Positions 16,232 through 24,521 of a DNA stretch of 47,934 bases are shown in pieces. Source of the DNA: an uncultured Methylotenera sp. (GTDB lineage: Bacteria; Pseudomonadota; Gammaproteobacteria; Burkholderiales; Methylophilaceae); NCBI RefSeq assembly GCF_946479685.1, contig NZ_CAMLGS010000018.1, positions 1 through 47,934 of the forward strand, given 5' to 3'. Under the pieces are notes generated by a model, which saw only the letters and a program-made list of their open reading frames with translations, was not told the origin of the DNA and made no database searches. Numbering within the stretch: the first letter of the stretch is position 1; each line of letters opens with the position of its first letter. Made by a program: the position numbers and the translations under genes.

Positions 16232-16612
16232 TTAAGCGGCCTGTACTGGTATTGCATTACGTTGAGATTTTATGCGGTTTTCGTTATCCACATAAATAAG
16301 TTGCGGCGAGAAGTTCTCTAATTCGGCTTCATGATAGGTCGCGTAGCTGGCGATAATAATGATGTCTTTCGGGTCTGCCTTGTGTGCGGCAGCACCGTTG
16401 ACCGAAATAATGCCAGAGTGGCGTTCAGCACGAATCGCATAAGTAGAGAAACGTTGGCCATTGGTAACGTTGTAAATACTGATCTGCTCGTATTCGTGAA
16501 TATTCGCTGCTTCGAGTAATTCTTCATCTATCGCACAGCTACCTTCGTAGTGTAATTCCGAGTGCGTGACGTGTACGCGGTGCAACTTAGATTTAAGCAT
16601 GGTTCTTTGCAT
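16232..16612 (-). CDS. panD: Aspartate 1-decarboxylase
   Basis: Makes beta-alanine for pantothenate. 126 aa, the same size as E. coli PanD. The self-processing site Gly24-Ser25 is present in HYEGSCAID, so the pyruvoyl cofactor can form; [13 protein letters not shown] and [11 protein letters not shown] are further signatures. The ATG at 16612 gives the conserved MQRTML start, although its Shine-Dalgarno is weak. It is 45 nt downstream of panC and may also have its own promoter. Confidence 0.98.
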   Translation of the reverse strand: MQRTMLKSKLHRVHVTHSELHYEGSCAIDEELLEAANIHEYEQISIYNVTNGQRFSTYAIRAERHSGIISVNGAAAHKADPKDIIIIASYATYHEAELENFSPQLIYVDNENRIKSQRNAIPVQAA

Positions 16613-16641
16613 GTGCTTAACCGTTTTTCAAAAGGGATTGC

Positions 16642-16670
16642 ATTATAGTCTTTTCAATCACTTAGCGCAA
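16642..16670 (-). promoter_or_regulatory. Candidate panD promoter
   Basis: Minus strand TTGCGC (16670-16665), 17-nt spacer, perfect TATAAT (16647-16642), 29 nt before the panD ATG. It overlaps the 3' end of panC. It would allow panD-rsfS-rlmH to be expressed apart from panBC. Visual prediction. Confidence 0.4.
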
Positions 16671-17533
16671 AAATCAATATTATCAATCAATCTGGTATTA
16701 CCCAGCTTCGCAGCAATTAAGACAACTAGCCGCGTGCCTTGGTTCGTATCTGGGTTCGTTTCTAGGCTAGTTGCCGGCTGTAAAGTGTCGGCGGCACGTA
16801 CTGAGATATAGTCCACCAGCCAGCCTTGTTGCGTGAGTGTTTGCGTTGCAGATTGAGTTAATCCGGCAAAATCTGTATTGCCTTGCTTGATTGCATTGAC
16901 GATGCTGACTAAGCATTGGTGCAGCTGAGCTGCCTCTGCTTTTTGTGCAGGCGTTAAATAGCCGTTACGTGAGCTCATGGCGAGGCCGCTAGGCTCGCGC
17001 ACGGTATCGCCGGCAATAATCTGTATCGGTAAGTTAAATTGCCGTACCAGCTCTTTGATGACAAATACCTGCTGAAAGTCTTTTTTGCCAAAGACCGCTA
17101 CTTGCGGCATGACCAAGTTAAATAGCTTCATGACCACGGTGGCTACACCAGAGAAATGGCCGGGACGGGACGCACCGCATAGCTCAGAGGCAATCGGTGG
17201 CGCAGAGATGGTCATGCTCTGGTTGAGTTGGGTGCCATCAAAGTCCGGGTACATTTCCGTCACACTAGGGATGAACACAATGTCGGCACCAGCGTCTTCC
17301 AGCCGTTTGCAGTCAGCCTCTAAGGTGCGAGGATAGCTAGCGAAATCTTCGTTAGGGCCAAATTGCAGCGGATTGACAAAAATGCTGGCGACTACACATT
17401 GTGCGTGCTGTTTGGCTAGGGTCACCAGCGCAATATGGCCGTCATGCAGATTGCCCATGGTTGGTACAAAGGCAATGCTATGTTGCGCCTTGAGTGTAGT
17501 TCTGAGTTCGTTAGCAGTGTAGATGCGTTGCAT
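16658..17533 (-). CDS. panC: Pantothenate synthetase
   Basis: ATP-dependent condensation of pantoate with beta-alanine. 291 aa with the ATP-binding HIGH-like motif PTMGNLHDGH at residues 24-33, VASIFVNPLQFGPNED, the pantoate-binding RPGHFSGVATVV and the KMSKS-like MSSRNGYL. Slightly longer than E. coli PanC (283). It follows panB by 19 nt in the pcnB-folK-dgk-panB-panC operon. Confidence 0.98.
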   Translation of the reverse strand: MQRIYTANELRTTLKAQHSIAFVPTMGNLHDGHIALVTLAKQHAQCVVASIFVNPLQFGPNEDFASYPRTLEADCKRLEDAGADIVFIPSVTEMYPDFDGTQLNQSMTISAPPIASELCGASRPGHFSGVATVVMKLFNLVMPQVAVFGKKDFQQVFVIKELVRQFNLPIQIIAGDTVREPSGLAMSSRNGYLTPAQKAEAAQLHQCLVSIVNAIKQGNTDFAGLTQSATQTLTQQGWLVDYISVRAADTLQPATSLETNPDTNQGTRLVVLIAAKLGNTRLIDNIDFCAK

Positions 17534-17552
17534 GGGTGGCTACCGTCGGGGT

Positions 17553-18365
17553 TTAGTAACTATGCTCAGGTGCAGGAAAGGTTTTATCTTTCACGGCTTT
17601 TACATAGTTGCTCACAGCTTGCTGCACGCTGTTGGTGTCCGCTAAAAAGTTTTTTACAAAACGCGGTGCTTTAAATTCGCTAGGCTGTTTATTGGCAGGG
17701 CCATTATAAATACCCAGTACATCCTGAATGACCAGCACTTGCCCATCGCAATCTACGCCTGCACCGATGCCTATGGTGAGTGCTTTGATGCTGTCTGTAA
17801 TCTGTTTTGCCAATACGGCCGGTACCATTTCCAGCACTATCATGCTGACGCCGGCATTGCTCATGTCAATCGCATCCTGCATGATCTGATGGGCGCTTTC
17901 TTCGGTTTTACCCTGTATCTTATAGCCGCCAAGCTGGTTCACCGATTGTGGTGTAAAGCCAAGGTGCGCACAGACCGGAATGCCGCGTTCAATCAGGTAA
18001 CGTGCGGTTTTTACACGCTCGCCGCCACCTTCAAATTTAACCATTTGTGCGCCGGAGCGTATCAGCCATTCTGCATTTTTGTAAGCGGCTTCGTTATCGT
18101 GCTCATAACTGCCTACCGGCATGTCGGCGATAATCAAAGTGTTAGGCGCGCCAGCGGCGACGCTTTTGGTGTGGTAAGTCATGTGGTGCATGCTTACATT
18201 GAGTGTGTTTTCTGCGCCTTGCAGTACCATGCCCAGTGAGTCGCCCACTAGCAAAATATCTACACCGGCATATGCCATTAGCTTAGCGAAAGTAGCGTCA
18301 TAGCATGTGAGCATGGCGAGTTTCTCGCCATTGGCTGCCATTGCTTGTAGCTTAGGTAATGTCAT
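17553..18365 (-). CDS. panB: 3-methyl-2-oxobutanoate hydroxymethyltransferase
   Basis: Transfers a hydroxymethyl group from methylene-THF to alpha-ketoisovalerate to form ketopantoate. 270 aa. Metal and substrate residues are visible: D42-S43 in VGDSLGMV, D81 in IADMP, K110 and E112 in VKFEGG, and the catalytic Glu in VLEMVPA. It lies 14 nt after the deoxynucleoside kinase and 19 nt before panC. Confidence 0.98.
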   Translation of the reverse strand: MTLPKLQAMAANGEKLAMLTCYDATFAKLMAYAGVDILLVGDSLGMVLQGAENTLNVSMHHMTYHTKSVAAGAPNTLIIADMPVGSYEHDNEAAYKNAEWLIRSGAQMVKFEGGGERVKTARYLIERGIPVCAHLGFTPQSVNQLGGYKIQGKTEESAHQIMQDAIDMSNAGVSMIVLEMVPAVLAKQITDSIKALTIGIGAGVDCDGQVLVIQDVLGIYNGPANKQPSEFKAPRFVKNFLADTNSVQQAVSNYVKAVKDKTFPAPEHSY

Positions 18366-18379
18366 GTACGTATACCCAG

Positions 18380-19027
18380 TTATTCAAAGTTAGGATTAAA
18401 GAATTCGCGCTGGCCTTTAATCTGCATGATACGGTCGAGTAGCAAGTTGAGTGAACTGCCGTTTTTAACGATATTAAGCTTCTCGTTGTTGACGATTAAG
18501 ACGGGAGAAGTGTCGTAGTTGTGGAATAGATCGCTATATGCGTTGGCGAGGCGCTCGATATATTCCCTAGGAATCTCTTGTTCGTAGCTGACGCTGCGCT
18601 CTTCTATGCGCTCCATTAAAGAGTCGATTGGCGTTTGTAGATAAATCACCAAGTCCGGTTTGGGTGCTTTTAGCTGCAGATGCTGGTAGATCTGATGATA
18701 CAGTGCATATTCTTCATCATCTAAATTGAGCCTAGCGAATAACGGGTCTTTTTCTAAAAAGAAATCGGCAACAATCGGTTTGGCGAACATGTCGCGTTGG
18801 CTCAACTCTTTGATTTGATTCGCACGCTGAAATAAGAAAAACAGCTGTGTAGGTAAGCCATAGCGTTGTGCATCTTGATAAAAGCGCGGCAGAAACGGGT
18901 TGGCCTCGGCTTTTTCAGACAGGTAGTCTACGGGGAATTTGTCTGCCAGCATTTTAGCCAGTGTGGTTTTACCACAGCCGATGGGGCCTTCAACCACGAT
19001 GTACGGAAATTTATTAAAAATGCTCAT
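18380..19027 (-). CDS. Deoxynucleoside kinase (deoxyadenosine/deoxyguanosine kinase type)
   Basis: Phosphorylates deoxynucleosides for salvage. 215 aa with a P-loop GPIGCGKT at residues 14-21, the family FFLEKDPLFARLNL region and the lid-type IEERSVSYEQEIPREYIE with its Arg residues, as in the dNK/TK2-like family. The order folK-dNK-panB is frequent in betaproteobacteria and supports the call. Substrate preference cannot be read from sequence. Confidence 0.9.
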   Translation of the reverse strand: MSIFNKFPYIVVEGPIGCGKTTLAKMLADKFPVDYLSEKAEANPFLPRFYQDAQRYGLPTQLFFLFQRANQIKELSQRDMFAKPIVADFFLEKDPLFARLNLDDEEYALYHQIYQHLQLKAPKPDLVIYLQTPIDSLMERIEERSVSYEQEIPREYIERLANAYSDLFHNYDTSPVLIVNNEKLNIVKNGSSLNLLLDRIMQIKGQREFFNPNFE

Positions 19028-19038
19028 GTTTTAACTTA

Positions 19039-19542
19039 CTAAGAGTGATTTTCTGCTGATGGTAATTTGTTGATGCCTGCCAATAAATCTGGCGTCATAT
19101 ATGCAGCTATTTTGCCATGATTCGGGATAGAAATATCTGGTGCAATTTCAAATAATGGCAATAAAACAAAGCCACGCAAATGCATGCGCGGGTGCGGTAA
19201 GGTAAGCTTGGGTGTGTTTAGCGTGAGGTCTTCATATAATAACAAATCACAGTCCAATACGCGTGGTGCATTGATAAAAGGGCGCTCGCGACCTGCAATG
19301 TTTTCAATGTTGAGTATCGCATCCAGTAAGGCTTCAGGCGTTAGCGTGGTCTCGACCTCGGCCACTGCATTGATAAAGTCTGGCGCTGTATCTATGCAGT
19401 CAATCGGTGCGGTTTGGTACAGCGACGATTGCTTGAGCAAGCGCGTTTGCGGCAACAGGTTTAGCGCCACAATGGCACGCTCCACCTGCGCTTTAGGGTT
19501 TTCTAGATTGCTCCCTAGTGCAACAAATGCGCGCTTCATCAT
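19039..19542 (-). CDS. folK: 2-amino-4-hydroxy-6-hydroxymethyldihydropteridine pyrophosphokinase
   Basis: HPPK transfers pyrophosphate from ATP to the pterin in folate synthesis. 167 aa with VALGSNLENP at the N-terminus and the signature RPFINAPRVLDCDLLLYED followed by LPHPRMHLRGFVLLPL. It overlaps the pcnB stop by ATGA (start 19542), a coupling overlap; a second Met is at 19539. pcnB-folK is a conserved pair in Proteobacteria. Confidence 0.97.
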   Translation of the reverse strand: MMKRAFVALGSNLENPKAQVERAIVALNLLPQTRLLKQSSLYQTAPIDCIDTAPDFINAVAEVETTLTPEALLDAILNIENIAGRERPFINAPRVLDCDLLLYEDLTLNTPKLTLPHPRMHLRGFVLLPLFEIAPDISIPNHGKIAAYMTPDLLAGINKLPSAENHS

Positions 19543-20981
19543 GATTCAGACGGCGCTGCGTTGCTTGGTTTTTTGCGATTTCTTTTTCTACGTTTTTTCG
19601 GGGCGGTGTCTGCCTCTAGCATTGCCTGACGTGTTTCGCTATCAGCTTCTGCAAACGTGGTCCACCAGGTACCTAGCTCGGCTGGTAGTTCGCCTGATTC
19701 GCAACGTAATAATAAAAAGTCGTAACCAGCGCGGTAGCGCGGATGCACTAGTAAGCCAAACGGACGCTTGCCTGAGCGTTGTTCAAAGCGCGGCTGCAAG
19801 CCCCAAATTTCTTTCATGGTGGCGGTATAGCGATTATGGATTGCCAGTTTCTCCGCTTGTGAGGCAAGCACTTCACTCATGGCCATATGCAGTGCGGGGA
19901 TAGGCGGGGTGCCATCTTTTTTATAGATTTCCCATGCGGCCAGTACCTCATGCCACAGCAAGGTGGCAAATAAGAAGCTAGGGTTGGCAGACTTGCCTGA
20001 TAGTATGCGTTCGTCCGTATTTTTGAGTGCTAGCATCACAAAGCGCTCACCCATAGGCTGTTCTAGCACTACGTCTAGCATTGGTAACAAGCCGTGGTGT
20101 AGGTGCTGCTCGCGCAGTGCGCTGACGCTTTCTATGGCGTGGCCGGATAAAAATAGCTTGAGCATCTCGTCAAACAAGCGGCTAGGAGGCACGTCTTGCA
20201 ACAAGTCAGCCATTTTTGCGATAGGTGCCATGGTGGCAGGATCTATTTTCAGACCCAGCTTGGCCGATAAGCGTACCACGCGCAGCATGCGCACTGGATC
20301 TTCGGCATAGCGTGTTTCTGGTTTACCTATCATGCGCAGTATGCCAGCCTGAATATCTGCAAAGCCTTGATGGAAGTCTAGTACGATTTCGCTGGTGGGG
20401 TCGTAATACAAGGCGTTAGCGGTAAAGTCACGGCGTGTAGCATCTTCTTCCAGGCTACCAAAGACGTTGTCGCGAATAATGCGGCCGCTTTCATTGGTAT
20501 GTGCGTCGCCTTTGGCTTCATGGTGGCCGCGGAAGGTAGAAACCTCAATGGTTTCGTCACCAAATAACACATGTACCAGCCTAAAGCGTCTGCCGATAAT
20601 GCGGGAGCGTCTAAATATACGGTTAACTTCTTCCGGGGTGGCATCTGTAGCTACGTCAAAGTCTTTAGGCTCGCGCTTTAGCAGTAAGTCGCGTACTGCA
20701 CCGCCTACGATGTAAGCTTCAAATCCGGCTTTCTGTAGGCCTTCAATGGTCTTAATGGCCGCGCTGCTTAACAGTCTGCGGTCAATTTGGTGTTTTTTGA
20801 GTGGAATGCTGGTAGCACGGTCCGTATTGCTGCCTTTTCTTTTGCCAGACTTTTTAGTACCTAGAATAGGGCGCGTAGCTTGATGCGGTTTGGCGTTTTC
20901 TGGCTTGGCTCGTGCGGATGTTTCGTGCTCGGTTTTCGCTAGCTTAGGCTTAAAGATTTTGTTGAACAGTTTTCTTATCAT
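19539..20981 (-). CDS. pcnB: Poly(A) polymerase I
   Basis: Adds poly(A) tails to RNA 3' ends, promoting degradation. The start at 20981 gives MIRKLFNKIF, like other PcnB proteins, and a 480-aa product; the frame runs open up to 21104, but the extra 41 residues look unnatural. A basic N-terminal segment is followed by the nucleotidyltransferase motif GGAVRD near residue 90 with the DFD metal site near 107, RRDFTANALYY, and a Lys/Arg-rich C-terminal tail (KKRRKRNRKK). No Shine-Dalgarno precedes the ATG; instead TATAAT lies 6 nt upstream, so translation may be leaderless or use another start. First gene of the folK-pan operon. Confidence 0.95.
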   Translation of the reverse strand: MIRKLFNKIFKPKLAKTEHETSARAKPENAKPHQATRPILGTKKSGKRKGSNTDRATSIPLKKHQIDRRLLSSAAIKTIEGLQKAGFEAYIVGGAVRDLLLKREPKDFDVATDATPEEVNRIFRRSRIIGRRFRLVHVLFGDETIEVSTFRGHHEAKGDAHTNESGRIIRDNVFGSLEEDATRRDFTANALYYDPTSEIVLDFHQGFADIQAGILRMIGKPETRYAEDPVRMLRVVRLSAKLGLKIDPATMAPIAKMADLLQDVPPSRLFDEMLKLFLSGHAIESVSALREQHLHHGLLPMLDVVLEQPMGERFVMLALKNTDERILSGKSANPSFLFATLLWHEVLAAWEIYKKDGTPPIPALHMAMSEVLASQAEKLAIHNRYTATMKEIWGLQPRFEQRSGKRPFGLLVHPRYRAGYDFLLLRCESGELPAELGTWWTTFAEADSETRQAMLEADTAPKKRRKRNRKKPSNAAPSES

Positions 20982-20987
20982 GTTGAA

Positions 20988-20993
20988 ATTATA
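20988..20993 (-). promoter_or_regulatory. Perfect -10 hexamer 6 nt before the pcnB ATG
   Basis: Minus strand TATAAT, then TTCAAC and ATG. With the usual 6-7-nt gap, transcription would begin at the start codon. The -35 (TTAGAA at 17 nt) is poor. It is either a leaderless promoter for the pcnB operon or chance in an AT-rich spacer. Confidence 0.35.
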
Positions 20994-21102
20994 GCTTAAC
21001 CTAATCTTGTTTCTAATATTGTTTCTAAAATCAGAATGATACCCGCAGCTGGTGTTGCTTACGGCCTTACGTGTTGGACAGTATCTAGCTGCATTTGTCG
21101 GC

Positions 21103-21162
21103 ACTTAAGCTTGGGTAACTTAAGCCTAGGCAGCTTAATCCCGAGCAACTTAAGCCTGGTCA
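21103..21162 (-). repeat. Four 15-nt degenerate tandem repeats at the 3' end of the PduO gene
   Basis: On the plus strand units ACTTAAGCTTGGGTA (21103), ACTTAAGCCTAGGCA (21118), GCTTAATCCCGAGCA (21133) and ACTTAAGCCTGGTCA (21148) are contiguous. The last one contains the stop codon of the minus-strand gene (21150-21152), and each other unit carries an in-frame TAA exactly 15 nt further on. Units 2 and 4 agree at 13 of 15 positions. Confidence 0.85.
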
Positions 21163-21710
21163 TTAGGCTGTTCGTTTCTCCATAACACATCGTTTATACC
21201 AGCTTCCTTATTCATAATACGACACATCACAAATAATAAGTCAGACAGGCGGTTTAAATATTGCAGCGAGACTTCAGTGACTTTTTCATGGCGGTGTAAT
21301 TCAATTAATTTGCGCTCTGCGCGGCGACATACGGTGCGTGCTAAATGGCAAAAGGCCGCGCTTTTGCTGCCACCCGGCAATATAAATTCTTTTAATGGGC
21401 TAAGCTCTCCATTGAGTGTGTCTATGCTCTGTTCCAACTCGTCCACGCACGATGCTGTTAATAGCACATAACCCGGAATGCAAATCTCACCGCCTAGGTT
21501 AAATAAGTCATGCTGAATTTTGGTGAGCGCTACTTGTAAACGCGGTGACACTCCTTCTGCCAGGATTAAACCAATCACAGAATTTAGTTCGTCTACATCA
21601 CCCATCGCCTCTACGCGGATGCTGTCTTTGTTAATGCGACTGCCATCGCCCAGCCCGGTGGTGCCGTTGTCGCCGGTGCGTGTGTAAATTTTACTTAAGC
21701 GGTTACCCAT
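21150..21710 (-). CDS. PduO-type cob(I)alamin adenosyltransferase
   Basis: Transfers adenosyl from ATP to cob(I)alamin, forming coenzyme B12. 186 aa with the PduO signature TRTGDNGTTGLGDG at residues 10-23, the RVEAMGDVDELNSVIGL helix, LPGGSKSAAFCHLARTVCRRAER and LNRLSDLLFVMCR near the C-terminus. It stands between murI and pcnB with no cobalamin genes nearby; no B12 riboswitch was recognised upstream. Its stop codon belongs to a tandem repeat array. Confidence 0.95.
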   Translation of the reverse strand: MGNRLSKIYTRTGDNGTTGLGDGSRINKDSIRVEAMGDVDELNSVIGLILAEGVSPRLQVALTKIQHDLFNLGGEICIPGYVLLTASCVDELEQSIDTLNGELSPLKEFILPGGSKSAAFCHLARTVCRRAERKLIELHRHEKVTEVSLQYLNRLSDLLFVMCRIMNKEAGINDVLWRNEQPNDQA

Positions 21711-21771
21711 GATTTAGTCCCTAGGCGCATGCGAGTATGCGCACTGATGCTAGCCTGTGTTGCTTGATGAG

Positions 21772-21804
21772 GTTGAGCATTTAATCATCTCAACAGTTTA
21801 TAAT
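21772..21804 (+). promoter_or_regulatory. Candidate murI promoter region with inverted repeat
   Basis: A perfect TATAAT (21799-21804) lies about 70 nt before the murI ATG. Upstream, GTTGAG (21772-21777) and CTCAAC (21789-21794) form an 11-nt-spaced inverted repeat where the -35 should be. The -35 itself is poor. Possible operator; visual prediction. Confidence 0.35.
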
Positions 21805-21872
21805 GTGTGCATTGTAACTTAATGCTATAAACCATAACCGCTTAGCCATCACTGTCAACTTAACTGATCAAC

Positions 21873-22685
21873 ATGACCGCTCAATCCACTACGCATGATC
21901 TCAAGCAAAAACCAGTCGCTGTTTTTGACTCTGGCGTAGGCGGTATCTCGGTGCTGCAGCATATTCGTGAGCTGTTGCCAAACGAGCATTTGCTGTATGT
22001 GGCTGATAGTAAATATGCGCCTTACGGCAATAAAAACCCCGCAGAAATCCAGGCGCGCTGCATTGAGATTACGGACTTTTTAATTGCCAACGATGCCAAG
22101 GCCATCGTGGTAGCGTGTAATACGGCAACGGCCGCCGCGATTGATATGATGCGTGAGAGGTATGCGCTACCGATTGTAGGTATGGAGCCTGCGGTAAAGC
22201 CGGCGGCTACTGCTTCAAAGAATGGCATTATTGGGGTGCTGGCAACTACCGGTACTTTAAAAAGCGCTCAATTTGCAGGTTTGCTGGAAAGTTACGGCCG
22301 CAATGTGAAGGTGGTCACGCAGGCATGCGTAGGCTTGGTTGAGTGTGTAGAGCGCGGTGAGCTGCAGGCCGACACTACTTTGCAATTGGTTAAAAAATAT
22401 TGCCAGCCATTATTGGATGAGGGTGCCGATACCATCGTGCTGGGCTGTACGCATTATCCGTTTGTGCGGCCCGTCATTGAGCAGGTGGTAGGTGCTAAGG
22501 TTAGTCTGATTGATACCGGTGCGGCAGTGGCGCGTCAATTGCAAAAGCGATTAGCTGCGCTAGACTTGCTCACTAGCGACTCACAGTTGGGGAGCGTGCG
22601 GTTTTGGACAAATAGTCCTGCAGAAAACGCAAAGCAGGTGGTGCAGAGTTTGTGGAAGCGGCCGGCTGAGATTAGCTTGTTATAG
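21873..22685 (+). CDS. murI: Glutamate racemase
   Basis: Makes D-glutamate for peptidoglycan. 270 aa with AVFDSGVGGISVL near residue 16, the first catalytic Cys in VVACNTATAAA (about residue 82), and the second in VLGCTHYPF (about residue 190). ADSKYAPYGNK is the substrate loop. Both Cys residues are present, so the enzyme should be active. It ends convergent with the GNAT gene, overlapping by 6 nt. Confidence 0.97.
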   Translation: MTAQSTTHDLKQKPVAVFDSGVGGISVLQHIRELLPNEHLLYVADSKYAPYGNKNPAEIQARCIEITDFLIANDAKAIVVACNTATAAAIDMMRERYALPIVGMEPAVKPAATASKNGIIGVLATTGTLKSAQFAGLLESYGRNVKVVTQACVGLVECVERGELQADTTLQLVKKYCQPLLDEGADTIVLGCTHYPFVRPVIEQVVGAKVSLIDTGAAVARQLQKRLAALDLLTSDSQLGSVRFWTNSPAENAKQVVQSLWKRPAEISLL

Positions 22686-23123
22686 CTTAATGTCGTAAGT
22701 GACCCATTTGGTTTGCAGGGCAAGCTTATCGTAGGTGTTTCTTGCTGGGTAATTGTTTTCTGCAGTAATCCAGCGCAGCACGGACCAGTTCTTTTCTTTC
22801 GCAATCTGTGCGACAGCTTCTATCAGTTTGGAGCCGATGGCGTTGCCGCGGGCGGAGGGGCTGACAAATAAGTCATCTAAGTAGCCGCCAGTTGACGCTG
22901 ACAGTGGCCTTGCAAACGGCCGGTAGTGCGCGATGCCAACGGCAATACCATCATGGTTGATGGCAATCAAACCGTTTACTTCGTGATTGCTATTGTGCAG
23001 CCAAGACCAGACTTGGTCGCGCATCTCTTGGGTTTGTGTTGCTTGATAAAACTCCGCATATGCCGCGTATAAACTACACCAACTGGTGTAATCAGATAGG
23101 GCGATAGCGCGGATGGAGCTCAT
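22680..23123 (-). CDS. GNAT-family N-acetyltransferase
   Basis: 147 aa. The acetyl-CoA binding core is clear: GYLDDLFVSPSARGNAIGSKLIEAVAQIAKE, i.e. beta-strand 4 followed by the RGxxIGxxL-type loop and helix; the C-terminal AENNYPARNTYDKL is the usual strand-5/helix-4 region. The N-terminus (IRAIALSDYTSWCSLYAAYAEFY) is also GNAT-like. The acceptor substrate cannot be predicted. The gene shares 6 nt with murI in convergent orientation. Confidence 0.9.
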   Translation of the reverse strand: MSSIRAIALSDYTSWCSLYAAYAEFYQATQTQEMRDQVWSWLHNSNHEVNGLIAINHDGIAVGIAHYRPFARPLSASTGGYLDDLFVSPSARGNAIGSKLIEAVAQIAKEKNWSVLRWITAENNYPARNTYDKLALQTKWVTYDIKL

Positions 23124-23144
23124 GCAGCTGCAGCTGTTTCGCTG

Positions 23145-23336
23145 CTAGTGATGATGGCCAACGACTTCGCCGGCTTTTAATTTATATTTTGTCCCACAGT
23201 AAGGGCAAGCAACATGGCCTGTTTTCGCCACGTCTAAAAATACGCGTGGGTGAGATGACCATAATGCCACCTCTGGGGTCGGGCAGTGCAATGGCAGGTC
23301 TTTGGCTGAAACTTCGATTTCGTTCACGTTAGACAT
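23145..23336 (-). CDS. Small zinc-ribbon protein (zf-CHCC, NDUFS6-like)
   Basis: 63 aa from the ATG at 23336, which has AAGGAT seven bases upstream; a longer frame begins at 23351 with a weaker signal. The pattern LHCPTPEVALWSSHPRVFLDV - GHVACPYCGTKYKL has the Cys/His spacing of the zf-CHCC family, related to the C-terminal part of complex I subunit NDUFS6 and found beside ilvE in many betaproteobacteria. Role unknown; zinc binding is expected from CPYC and the upstream Cys/His. It lies 70 nt after ilvE. Confidence 0.88.
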   Translation of the reverse strand: MSNVNEIEVSAKDLPLHCPTPEVALWSSHPRVFLDVAKTGHVACPYCGTKYKLKAGEVVGHHH

Positions 23337-23353
23337 TACAAGATCCTTCATTT

Positions 23354-23381
23354 CACCATTCCCACTTGCGCGGGAATGGTG
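23354..23381. repeat. 10-bp hairpin between ilvE and the zinc-ribbon gene
   Basis: CACCATTCCC (23354-23363) pairs with GGGAATGGTG (23372-23381). On the minus strand it lies 17 nt upstream of the zinc-ribbon start and close to its Shine-Dalgarno, with no U-tract after it. It may attenuate or stabilise the downstream message. Confidence 0.5.
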
Positions 23382-23406
23382 GTGCTTATGTTGATACCCA
23401 GTGTTT

Positions 23407-24351
23407 TTATACTAAAGTTAACCAGTCAGCGTGTTTTGCAGACTTGCCAGTCACTACATCAAAGTACAGTTTCTGTAATTGTTTAGTGATTGGGCCTGCA
23501 GTGCCTGCACCAATTGCGCGGTTATCCAACTCGCGGATTGGTGTTACTTCAGCAGCGGTGCCAGTGAAGAATGCTTCATCGGCGCCATATACTTCGTCGC
23601 GGGTGATGCGTTTTTCAATCACTGGAATACCTAATTCAGTAGCCAATTGCACGATAGTATCGCGGGTGATGCCTTCTAGTGCGCTGGTTAGGTCTGGTGT
23701 GTATAGTTTGCCGTTACGCACGATGAAAATATTTTCGCCAGAGCCTTCAGCCACAAAGCCGTCTACATCCAGCAATAAAGCCTCTTGGTAACCATCTTGA
23801 GCTGCTTCTTGGTGTGCCAAAATGCTGTTCATGTAGTTGCCGTTTGCTTTGGCTTTACACATAGTGATGTTTACATGGTGACGTGAGAATGATGATGTTT
23901 TCACGCGAATGCCGTTATCTAAAGCATCTTGACCCATGTAAGCGCCCCATTTCCATGCAGCTACAATCACGTGCGTAGAAAGTGTTTTTGCTGAGATGCC
24001 CATTGCTTCTGCGCCATAAAATGCCATTGGGCGCATGTAAGCAGATTCTAGGTTGTTGTCGCGAACTGCTGCTTTTTGTGCTTCGATCAGCTCTTCTTTG
24101 CTGTAAGGCATTTTCATGCCTAAGATATGCGCAGAGCGGAATAATCTGTCGGTATGTTCTTTCAAGCGGAAAATTGCAGTGCCTTTGTCTGTTTTGTAGG
24201 CGCGTACACCTTCAAACACGCCCATGCCGTAGTGCAATGTGTGTGTTAAAACGTGGGTGGTGGCATCACGCCAGTTCACCATTTTACCATCATACCAAAT
24301 TACGCCGTCGCGGTCTGCCATACCGCCAGAAGTTGCTGCAGGGTTAGCCAT
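23407..24351 (-). CDS. ilvE: Branched-chain-amino-acid aminotransferase
   Basis: PLP enzyme for the last step of Leu, Ile and Val synthesis. 314 aa, fold type IV: WYDGKMVNWRDATTHVLTHTLHYGMGVFEGVRAY at the N-terminus, the PLP lysine in the CKAKANGNYMNSILA region near residue 165, EGSGENIFIV, and FFTGTAAEVTPI. The ATG at 24351 has AAGGA six bases upstream; an internal Met 11 is a less likely start. The next gene is the zinc-ribbon protein. Confidence 0.97.
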   Translation of the reverse strand: MANPAATSGGMADRDGVIWYDGKMVNWRDATTHVLTHTLHYGMGVFEGVRAYKTDKGTAIFRLKEHTDRLFRSAHILGMKMPYSKEELIEAQKAAVRDNNLESAYMRPMAFYGAEAMGISAKTLSTHVIVAAWKWGAYMGQDALDNGIRVKTSSFSRHHVNITMCKAKANGNYMNSILAHQEAAQDGYQEALLLDVDGFVAEGSGENIFIVRNGKLYTPDLTSALEGITRDTIVQLATELGIPVIEKRITRDEVYGADEAFFTGTAAEVTPIRELDNRAIGAGTAGPITKQLQKLYFDVVTGKSAKHADWLTLV

Positions 24352-24398
24352 GCTGAGTCCTTAAAATGCTTGAAGTTTTGCAAAAGTAATATTGTAAA

Positions 24399-24412
24399 CG
24401 AGTGCGCACTCG
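24399..24412. promoter_or_regulatory. 14-nt perfect palindrome in the ilvE/SCO1 divergent region
   Basis: CGAGTGCGCACTCG reads the same on both strands. It lies 48 nt upstream of ilvE, just before a TACAAT that could be the ilvE -10, i.e. a repressor-like position. The regulator is unknown. Confidence 0.4.
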
Positions 24413-24521
24413 GTTTGCAGTAATTTCTCTGTTTTGTAGATAAATTTATCATGCAACATGTTGAATTTATTGTGCATGGTAGAATCTTTAACTATTAATG
24501 ATGCTGCAAAGGTGTGATTCA

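Noticed and set aside
17739..18239. 166-aa plus-strand frame antisense to panB
   Set aside because: Composition is that of an antisense shadow; panB is unambiguous.
19184..19903. 239-aa plus-strand frame across folK and pcnB
   Set aside because: Spans two well-supported genes in antisense; no domain seen.
21711..21872. Cobalamin riboswitch upstream of the PduO gene
   Set aside because: The B12-box consensus is not recognisable, and the region is too short once the murI promoter is allowed for.
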